Assembly (NCBI GenBank): GCA_030592655.1
Contig: JAUVIQ010000082.1
Coordinates: 1 to 11,816, forward strand
DNA: 11,816 bases
Direction: 5' to 3'
From: Planctomycetales bacterium
GTDB lineage: Bacteria; Planctomycetota; Phycisphaerae; SM23-33
Below, in pieces: positions 6,032 through 11,816 of the stretch. Numbering within the stretch: the first letter of the stretch is position 1; each line of letters begins with the position of its first letter. Position numbers and translations under genes: made by a program. Under the pieces are notes generated by a model. The model did not search any database. It saw only the letters and a program-made list of their open reading frames with translations, and was not told the origin of the DNA.

Positions 6032-8674
6032 TCATCTGCCGCTGCATGCCGGCTTGAGGGAGTTTTTTGGCAGTTGCACGCGGTACAGGCGGCCGTTTTG
6101 TGGTCCGAACCACAGATTGCGGTACTTATCGACGAACATCTTCCAACAATCACCCTTTGGAACACCTCTTTCGTAGTGCTTAACAGGTTGAAGGACAATG
6201 CCCTTGTCGGTGCTGCGCACGCGAACGTGCAGCAGGCCAAGGCGCGTGCTGACCCACACCGACCCCGGCGCATCTTCGGCAACCGCAGCAGGGACCGCAG
6301 CGATGGTTCCCTGCAGCCATTCGTTTTTCAACTCGGCGCGGCGTCCATTCGGGGCAAGGACTACCAGTTTCCCGTGTTGCTGATTGAGAAACCACACCCG
6401 CCCGGCCGAATCGGCAAAACGAGGGAAGCCGGTGTTCTCTACAACTTTGGGATGTTTTCCGTCCACGAGAAAACATGATCCTGAATCGCGCGGAATCCAA
6501 AGTCGCCCCTGCCGGTCAAACCACATTCCGGTGCGCGCAGCGTAGTGGTTTCCGATCCCTCTGCGAGGAAGAGGTGGTTTCGGTCGTTCGATGCGCACCC
6601 GGCCGTTGTCAATCCACATAACAAAGACACCCCTGTTGTCCACAAGCATCTTCTTTCCACGCTCGAGCGAAATGCAGAAGTAGAACGCATCCGCGTCGCT
6701 GTTCACCTTCACGAGTGGTCCGCGCAGGTCTATCCAGCGTTTGCCGTCGTAGGCCGCCGCTTTGGTCCACTCAACGACCCATACCCTGCCTTTGTCATCA
6801 ACGCGCAACTTGGCGTAGTAGTCGTTACCCCATCGCTGGTTGTCGAGCAGTTTCGCCAGCAGCGAGTGCCTCTTTTCAACCAGTTCGCGCAGGTTCGCGT
6901 ACGTCTCCCACTCGTCACCGTTAAACAAAAACGCCCGGTCGCTCCCTGCTCCCTGCACGACAAGGAAGCCACGCTTTAGCGGCTGAAACAACCGAAAGTT
7001 TGTGTGCTGGGTTTTTATCCCTCCGGGCAGATCGGCCGGGTTCCATCCGTTCGGTCCGAACCACGCCATCTGCGGCTTACGGGTCTTGGCGTTGAACACC
7101 ACCGCCCACAGCCGCCCGGTCGAATCGAGACAGACCATGCTACGGCCTCGCGGCACCTCGTAGATGGTCGTGGGCAAAGTTGGACGGACGTCCGGATAGC
7201 CGAATCTGAAGGCTGCGACCCGCTGCCCGTCGGAGAAGTACACCCGTCCGTCGGCGTCCCGTCCAAGAATGTAGCGATACCTGCTTTCCATATCGTCGGT
7301 AATGCGGAAAATCTTCTCCCCATCGAATACGGCACATTTTACGTAGCACGCGAAGTACACTCGCCCATCTCGGCCGTGAAGTATACCCCGGGCCGAGTAG
7401 TACCACCCATGCAGGTATTTCGGAAGTGGGGAAATTTTACCTTGGGGACTGATCTTCAGTATGCCCCGGCCCATGCGTCCGTCGGGGCGGCGGTACTGAT
7501 CGGCTACCAGCCACGTATTGCCCTCGGCATCAACGCACCAGACCCTGAGGTCATGAAACGTGTAACCGTCAACCGTGGGAGATTTGGCAGCCCATTCGCC
7601 GGCGCGGATGATGTGTTGCAGACGAACCACAATCTCGGGATCTTTGTATTGCTTCAATGCCTTGTTGAGCATGGGGCGCACCACAAGACCCAGCCGTTCG
7701 AGCCGCTCGTGTGCTGCTTCACGCACCTTCCAAAAATTGTCGCCCAGAAGGATGATGTCCTCCTGAATCCGCTTCTTCATCGCCGCATCAAGTTGCGTAG
7801 TTACGATGAATGCCGGACCTCCCGTAGAGACCATGGCGCGCCGACCCGTAAGCGGCACGATGTACTCAAGTCGGTTCAGTTCGGAGGTATTGGCAGGACC
7901 GGGGGCCTGCCGCCAGTCGCAGATGAGGTGATGTGTCCACGTCTTTCCGTCGTGGACGAAGAAGCCCACCGTACCGGTCTGTTCGTCGTACCTCCAACTT
8001 GTCCAGACATAAACGCGCCCGGCGGCGTCCTCGGCGAACCTCGGCTTGTAAAATGACTTCTTAGTCTGGCTGACGTAAAGTTTGTGTTTGATGTTGAGTT
8101 TGTAGAGGTGCTGGTAACTCCATCGGCCCTTTGTGAGGACATGCACGCCGAGACGGTCGCTGAAATACAGGCTGCCGGTCTTGCTCTGGTGGGCGGGCAT
8201 GGTGAACCAGACCTTGCGGCTTTGGTGATGGTTTTCGTTATATCCCGACCAATCCTTAGCCGGCGCCACGCGACGCTCAATCCACTTGCCCGATTCAGGG
8301 TCGTAGCCGAGCAGGAGTTTGCGGTCGGCGTACGGCAGCAGCCAGATGCGCCCAGTGCTGTCGAACAGCGCGATCCGCCCGCCACTGAACCACGGCGCCT
8401 TTAACTTCGCCGCCCGCTCGACCTGGCGCTTGAACTGGGCGACGCTTATCTTGCCCTTGTGGCTAATGTGGAACCATGGCCTGCCCTGCCGGTCAATCTT
8501 TACGTCGCAGACGTCCGCGGATAACGTTTGCCAACGGACCTTCTTCGGCAGCAAATCCGTACGCTCGGCCTTGCCGGGACCAGTCGCAGGCTCAGAACTT
8601 TCCCCGAAACCGTCATGGCAGAAACTGCCCACCGTCAGTATGCACACTAGCAAAACCAACCGAAAATCACGCAC
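6032..8674 (-). CDS. Exported multi-blade propeller protein with HEAT-like helical insert
   Basis: An 880-residue protein with a Sec-type signal peptide (residues 1-24, hydrophobic core LVLLVCILTVG); no lipobox is seen. The mature part carries about a dozen repeats of the D-x-x-G-R-x-W/Y type found in two-component-regulator propellers and NHL/streptogramin-lyase-like blades, for example DSTGRIW (105-111), DAAGRVY (216-222), DAEGNTW (382-388), DADGRVY (473-479), DSTGRLW (517-523), DDKGRVW (626-632), DRQGRLW (720-726), DSAGRVW (755-761). Residues about 295-358 break the pattern with a helical HEAT-like unit (KVREAAHERLERLGL, then IVVRLQHIIRAG). There is no kinase, DNA-binding or transmembrane segment after the propeller, so it is probably a periplasmic or surface binding or scaffolding protein. 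GTG at 8674 is chosen because AGAGGA lies 7 bases upstream. Divergent from the DUF3160 gene. Ligand unknown. Confidence 0.85.
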   Translation of the reverse strand: MRDFRLVLLVCILTVGSFCHDGFGESSEPATGPGKAERTDLLPKKVRWQTLSADVCDVKIDRQGRPWFHISHKGKISVAQFKRQVERAAKLKAPWFSGGRIALFDSTGRIWLLPYADRKLLLGYDPESGKWIERRVAPAKDWSGYNENHHQSRKVWFTMPAHQSKTGSLYFSDRLGVHVLTKGRWSYQHLYKLNIKHKLYVSQTKKSFYKPRFAEDAAGRVYVWTSWRYDEQTGTVGFFVHDGKTWTHHLICDWRQAPGPANTSELNRLEYIVPLTGRRAMVSTGGPAFIVTTQLDAAMKKRIQEDIILLGDNFWKVREAAHERLERLGLVVRPMLNKALKQYKDPEIVVRLQHIIRAGEWAAKSPTVDGYTFHDLRVWCVDAEGNTWLVADQYRRPDGRMGRGILKISPQGKISPLPKYLHGWYYSARGILHGRDGRVYFACYVKCAVFDGEKIFRITDDMESRYRYILGRDADGRVYFSDGQRVAAFRFGYPDVRPTLPTTIYEVPRGRSMVCLDSTGRLWAVVFNAKTRKPQMAWFGPNGWNPADLPGGIKTQHTNFRLFQPLKRGFLVVQGAGSDRAFLFNGDEWETYANLRELVEKRHSLLAKLLDNQRWGNDYYAKLRVDDKGRVWVVEWTKAAAYDGKRWIDLRGPLVKVNSDADAFYFCISLERGKKMLVDNRGVFVMWIDNGRVRIERPKPPLPRRGIGNHYAARTGMWFDRQGRLWIPRDSGSCFLVDGKHPKVVENTGFPRFADSAGRVWFLNQQHGKLVVLAPNGRRAELKNEWLQGTIAAVPAAVAEDAPGSVWVSTRLGLLHVRVRSTDKGIVLQPVKHYERGVPKGDCWKMFVDKYRNLWFGPQNGRLYRVQLPKNSLKPACSGR

Positions 8675-8681
8675 GGTGTTT

Positions 8682-8687
8682 TCCTCT
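8682..8687 (-). promoter_or_regulatory. Ribosome binding site supporting a GTG start for the propeller gene
   Basis: The minus strand reads AGAGGA 7 bases before the GTG at 8674, which is directly followed by a signal peptide. Both facts support this non-ATG start. Confidence 0.7.
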
Positions 8688-8699
8688 TTACCAACAGAA

Positions 8700-8717
8700 A
8701 ACCTGACCTAACCTGAC
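8700..8717 (-). repeat. 8-bp direct repeat with 10-bp period upstream of the propeller gene
   Basis: The plus strand reads AACCTGAC at 8700-8707 and again at 8710-8717, separated by CT. The copies are one helical turn apart, about 25 to 45 bases upstream of the propeller start codon, inside the divergent intergenic region. A regulator dimer site is the natural guess. It could control the propeller gene, or both divergent genes, though it is over 100 bases from the DUF3160 promoter. Confidence 0.4.
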
Positions 8718-8799
8718 AGATTAGACGAGCGTACCCCCTCACGGTCCTTCTGTATCGGAAAAAATAATCGTTGGAAAAGATGTACAGCCGGGCGGGGGC

Positions 8800-8826
8800 T
8801 TTACCTGTTCCGATGGGTGCTATACA
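8800..8826 (+). promoter_or_regulatory. Candidate extended -10 promoter for the DUF3160 gene
   Basis: TGCTATACA (8818-8826) gives an extended -10 element (TGn plus TATACA), with a weak TTTACC -35-like box at 8800-8805 and a 15-base spacer. Transcription would start near 8833, leaving a short leader that contains the AAAGGGG ribosome binding site (8838-8844) 6 bases before the ATG at 8851. This is the best match in the 176-base divergent region; no convincing sigma-70 promoter is seen for the opposite strand. Confidence 0.45.
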
Positions 8827-8850
8827 CTTTCCTGCGAAAGGGGTTTTACA

Positions 8851-10869
8851 ATGCGACGGATGTTACTGGCTTGCCTGCTTGTCTTTATCTCACCGGCACT
8901 ATGCTTCTCTGAAGATAAACCGATGTTCGACCTATCCAAGGTCGCCGGTATGAAACTCTACACCGGCCCGCCGGAAGGAAGGAAACTCCTGGCAAAGTAC
9001 GGAATGGTCATCACGTCGGAGACCCGGAATCGGCTGTTTATTCACTACCACGGCCCGGTTCTGCCGACCTTTATCACCACTGACACCGCTGTGCGCGCCT
9101 TCAACGAGATTTTTCAGGAGGGGTTTGAGAAACTCGAACGCCGTCAAGCGGTCAGACTTAAAAAGACGCTGGTAAAGTTCTGGTCGCCTCTTGCAGCGGG
9201 CCGGGTCGGGAAAGACGGCCCAGCCATCACCGGACCGGGACGATTGGGCGGCGCTACGGTCATAGCCACGGCGATGAAGTTAATGAATCCCAAGTGGCAG
9301 CCGAAAACTGCCGCCGGGAAAAAACTCTACAAACAAATCGCCAAAGACGTAACGACCGAACTGAAGCGCATCTCGGACGAAAAAATTGTCCCAAACGCAC
9401 CGCTCTTTGCACGCGATATTGATTACTCACTCTGCAAGCCGAAATCATTCTATGTCGGCAACAAACAACTGGAGCGGTTTTACCGTGCGAGGACGTTCCT
9501 GGCATTTCCGATGGGCCTGAAAGATGACAAAGTCCTCCAGACCGCCTTGGTACTGGGTTGCATCGGTTACGAGACTGAGATTATCGACAAATTCCTTTGG
9601 CCGTATCGGCGACTGTTGGGCGACTTAAACCTGCGCAATGTTGGGTGTACGGTTCCGACTGAAAAAGATGGTGTCGAGTTCGACAATGATAGGATCAAGC
9701 GGCTCTTCGCCGGCAAGGGCCTGAACGAATTGCGCAAGGAATTGCGCAAGGAGGGGCTTGGCGAGTATCCGATTCACATATTCGTTACTATGGGTGAGGC
9801 CAATCGCGATGCCAAACACAAGCCGCTGTTGACGGCTGTCCTGCCCAAGTACGCCACGTCCGATACGAAAATGATGCAGCAGTGTATCTGGCCTGTCTTT
9901 CCGAAACGCTTCCTGCCCAGCGGACTGGACGTGCTGGCCTGCTGCGGGAACGAGCGGGCCAAACGGCACCTGCTGGACCAGACGCCTAAAGAAATCCGCA
10001 AAGCCCTGGCCAAAAGAATCGCCGAAATTACCAAAATAGTCAAAACAGCCAAAAACGATGATGACGCCTGGAACGACGATGACGATGATGAAATCAGCGA
10101 CCTGCGCAACAAGAGTGAGATATGGGGGCTGTGGGGTCGAATCTTTGACACCCTGACCGATCCGAAACTCACCAAACGGCACCCGAAATTCATGTCCACG
10201 ACCGCCTATGCCGACAAGTCGCTCAACACCGCAATGTGCGGGTGGGTCGGGTATCGCCACACGTTCCAGTTGCAGATTGAGGACCTGGGGTGTGCATGGG
10301 GTGAGCCTGATCCGCCGGAAGCGGGCTACGTCGAGCCGAACCTCCGGTTCTGGGATGAGATGATCAAAGTTTCCCTGGATGCCCAGGAACTTCTGGGCGA
10401 GTACGATGCAGCCGTGGGTCGGCTGGCCGGGCTGACCCGGATGTGCATGAAGGCAAAAGAAATAGCGACAAGACAACTGGCAGGTAAGAAACTGACCGAG
10501 GAACAGCGAGAATGGGTCCTGGGTTTCGACTCGATGCTGGCGTCCTTATATGGTTCCCGGGGGAACACGCTGGATGGGGCGGCGGACCGTTCCATCGTCG
10601 CCACCATTTCCAGCGACCGCGAGGGCCAACAGGCTTTGCACGTTGGCTTGGCCAAGCCCAGGACTATCTACGTCATTATCGACTACGGCGGGAAACTGCA
10701 ACTTGCTCGAGGCGGCGTGATGAGTTATCGGGAATTCTGGAGACCACTCTCCAAAGGCCGACTGACCGACCAGCAGTGGCGAAAGATGATCAAGGAAGGC
10801 AAAACGCCAAAACCGCCGAAATGGCTGGCCGATATATCAGCAGAGAAACGGGTTAAAAAGGAACAATAG
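8851..10869 (+). CDS. Exported DUF3160 family protein
   Basis: A 672-residue protein with a Sec signal peptide (MRRMLLACLLVFISPALCFS, residues 1-20). The mature sequence fits DUF3160: an N-terminal YTGPPEGRKLLAKYGMVI and HYHGPVLPTFITTDTAVRAFNEIFQ region (37-89), where such proteins start a long helical domain, and a C-terminal HVGLAKPRTIYVIIDYGG then GGVMSYREFWRP, RLTDQQW (597-643). DUF3160 proteins are large, secreted and uncharacterised. Features peculiar to this copy: an acidic linker at 402-414 with eight Asp residues, which could bind calcium or act as a flexible hinge, and a 12-bp tandem duplication in the gene that gives ELRKELRK (293-300). The ATG follows AAAGGGG with good spacing. 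It is divergent from the propeller gene; both are exported, so a joint envelope role is a guess. Confidence 0.85.
   Translation: MRRMLLACLLVFISPALCFSEDKPMFDLSKVAGMKLYTGPPEGRKLLAKYGMVITSETRNRLFIHYHGPVLPTFITTDTAVRAFNEIFQEGFEKLERRQAVRLKKTLVKFWSPLAAGRVGKDGPAITGPGRLGGATVIATAMKLMNPKWQPKTAAGKKLYKQIAKDVTTELKRISDEKIVPNAPLFARDIDYSLCKPKSFYVGNKQLERFYRARTFLAFPMGLKDDKVLQTALVLGCIGYETEIIDKFLWPYRRLLGDLNLRNVGCTVPTEKDGVEFDNDRIKRLFAGKGLNELRKELRKEGLGEYPIHIFVTMGEANRDAKHKPLLTAVLPKYATSDTKMMQQCIWPVFPKRFLPSGLDVLACCGNERAKRHLLDQTPKEIRKALAKRIAEITKIVKTAKNDDDAWNDDDDDEISDLRNKSEIWGLWGRIFDTLTDPKLTKRHPKFMSTTAYADKSLNTAMCGWVGYRHTFQLQIEDLGCAWGEPDPPEAGYVEPNLRFWDEMIKVSLDAQELLGEYDAAVGRLAGLTRMCMKAKEIATRQLAGKKLTEEQREWVLGFDSMLASLYGSRGNTLDGAADRSIVATISSDREGQQALHVGLAKPRTIYVIIDYGGKLQLARGGVMSYREFWRPLSKGRLTDQQWRKMIKEGKTPKPPKWLADISAEKRVKKEQ
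9727..9750 (+). repeat. Perfect 12-bp tandem duplication inside the DUF3160 gene
   Basis: GAATTGCGCAAG occurs twice in direct succession, in frame, encoding ELRK twice. Both copies are identical at the DNA level including third positions, which points to a recent slippage duplication or to a site prone to expansion and contraction. Confidence 0.85.
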
Positions 10870-10906
10870 CAGTTGCAGACCCGAATCGACTCGAACAGGC
10901 CGGTTT

Positions 10907-11816
10907 TCAATCCAGTTTGATTCCCGCCCCTGACAGGAGTGGCTTGAATCCCTCGCTCATGTGGATTTCGTGCTTGTCCGGCGTGCCGGTGATTAGCATT
11001 GCCTCCAGGCCCGGGTGCCTGTTGATGAGTTCGATTCCCTTCGGGCCAAGGACGCTGATGGCCGTCGCCCATGCGTCGGCGACAGCGGCGCTGGGCGGGG
11101 CATCTCCGGCCAGCAGCGAGATGACCGTTACGGACGGGGCGTGGCCTTGCGGCAGGGCTTGGCCTGTGCGGGGATCGACGATGTGGCTGAAACGTTTGCC
11201 GGAAATCTCGAAGTATCGGTGGTAGTCCCCGCTGGTGGCGATGGCGGCGTCAGTTACCGAAAGCGTCGCGCAGATGCGGGACTTATCGAACGGGTGGCGA
11301 ATCTTCACAGGCCAGGGCTTTCCATCCTCGCAAGGCCCGAAGCATCGCAGGTCGCCTCCGACGTTGACCAGCCCGCCGTCTGCCCCCGCTTCAATCATCG
11401 CTTCGATAGCCCGGTCGATGGCGTATCCCTTGGCGATACCGCCTAGATCGACCGAACCGCCGTCGGAGAGTTTCGTTATCCCGACGTACGTCGGGATCGA
11501 GCCGATTCGCAGATGCTTCATACCGATAAGTTTTCGGGCTTCGGCAATTTCGGCTTCGCTCGGCAATCGACCGGCGGCCTTGCACCTTTTCCAGAGTTGA
11601 ATCAACGGGTAACAGGTAACGTCAAATGTCCCGTCGGTCTGCTTGTGGAATTGTTCGGCGGTAGAGAGGACCTTCATCAATTCCGGTGAAAACCGGTACT
11701 CGCCTTTGTCTCCTGCGTTAAATCGGGACAGTTCCGACGCATCAATGTGAACGCTCATAAGCGACTCGACATTACGCAGAGTGTCTTCAGCCCTTGCCAG
11801 AGCACCGTTGGCTCGA
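10907..11816 (-). CDS. apbE: FAD:protein FMN transferase (ApbE family), C-terminal 302 residues, N terminus outside window
   Basis: ApbE enzymes use FAD to attach FMN covalently to a Thr or Ser of target flavoproteins such as Rnf and Nqr subunits (EC 2.7.1.180), usually in the periplasm. Signature blocks run in order: MSVHIDASELSRFN, DGTFDVTCYPLIQLW, SVDLGGIAKGYAIDRAIE, GLVNVGGDLRCFG, IATSGDYHRYFE, HIVDPRTGQ and VADAWATAISVLG, the last with the metal-binding Asp. The methionine at 11758 is internal: the same frame stays open to the window edge, and the 19 residues before it (ending AEDTLRNVESL) continue the family's N-terminal helix. The true start, and any signal peptide or lipobox, are outside the window. 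The gene converges on the DUF3160 gene with only 37 bases between stops and no clear terminator. No target flavoprotein is in the window. Confidence 0.92.
   Translation of the reverse strand, partial: RANGALARAEDTLRNVESLMSVHIDASELSRFNAGDKGEYRFSPELMKVLSTAEQFHKQTDGTFDVTCYPLIQLWKRCKAAGRLPSEAEIAEARKLIGMKHLRIGSIPTYVGITKLSDGGSVDLGGIAKGYAIDRAIEAMIEAGADGGLVNVGGDLRCFGPCEDGKPWPVKIRHPFDKSRICATLSVTDAAIATSGDYHRYFEISGKRFSHIVDPRTGQALPQGHAPSVTVISLLAGDAPPSAAVADAWATAISVLGPKGIELINRHPGLEAMLITGTPDKHEIHMSEGFKPLLSGAGIKLD

Noticed and set aside
7004..8056. Plus-strand open frame of 350 codons opposite the propeller gene
   Set aside because: It has no recognisable domain and lies wholly inside a gene with clear blade repeats on the other strand.
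9625..10476. Minus-strand open frame of 283 codons opposite the DUF3160 gene
   Set aside because: It shows no family features and would lie antisense within a well-supported exported protein.
10870..10906. Possible bidirectional terminator between the convergent DUF3160 and ApbE genes
   Set aside because: No stem of useful length followed by a T-run is visible on either strand in these 37 bases.

Overview
The window looks like part of a bacterial chromosome, most likely from a planctomycete (Planctomycetota, possibly near Phycisphaerae). This rests on family content and protein style: a large secreted propeller protein carrying a HEAT-like helical insert, a secreted DUF3160 protein, an EF-G-like (FusA2-type) factor, and an N-terminal fragment resembling a hypothetical family that I recall from planctomycetes. 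No 16S rRNA, tRNA or other decisive marker is present, so the phylum is an inference. There is no mobile element, CRISPR array or RNA gene, and no gene-free stretch longer than about 180 bases.

Positions 1-5869 hold a minus-strand block, read from right to left: an EF-G-like GTPase (5869 to 3827), a DUF4258-like small protein (3809 to 3552), a DUF2283 small protein (3562 to 3347), a DegT/DnrJ/EryC1 aminotransferase (3276 to 2059), a serine O-acetyltransferase (2062 to 1151), a GNAT acetyltransferase (1154 to 453), and the start of an unknown protein that runs off the left edge (372 to 1). Gaps are small. The aminotransferase, serine acetyltransferase and GNAT genes overlap by 4 bases at each junction (GTGA and ATGA), so they are probably translationally coupled. 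The DUF4258/DUF2283 pair overlaps by 11 bases. Candidate promoters lie upstream of the EF-G-like gene and upstream of the left-edge gene.

Positions 6032-8674 (minus) encode an 880-residue exported propeller protein with about a dozen D-x-x-G-R-x-W type blades and a HEAT-like helical insert. Across a 176-bp divergent intergenic region, positions 8851-10869 (plus) encode a 672-residue exported DUF3160 protein. These two are likely envelope or extracellular proteins of unknown role.

Positions 10907-11816 (minus) carry the C-terminal 302 residues of an ApbE-type FAD:protein FMN transferase, convergent with the DUF3160 gene and cut by the right edge.

No complete, clearly new system is evident. 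The best leads are the coupled aminotransferase/acetyltransferase cassette, the DUF4258/DUF2283 pair inside a housekeeping-like operon, the altered GTPase motifs of the EF-G-like factor, the propeller plus HEAT architecture, and two helically phased 8-bp direct repeats lying in promoter regions.
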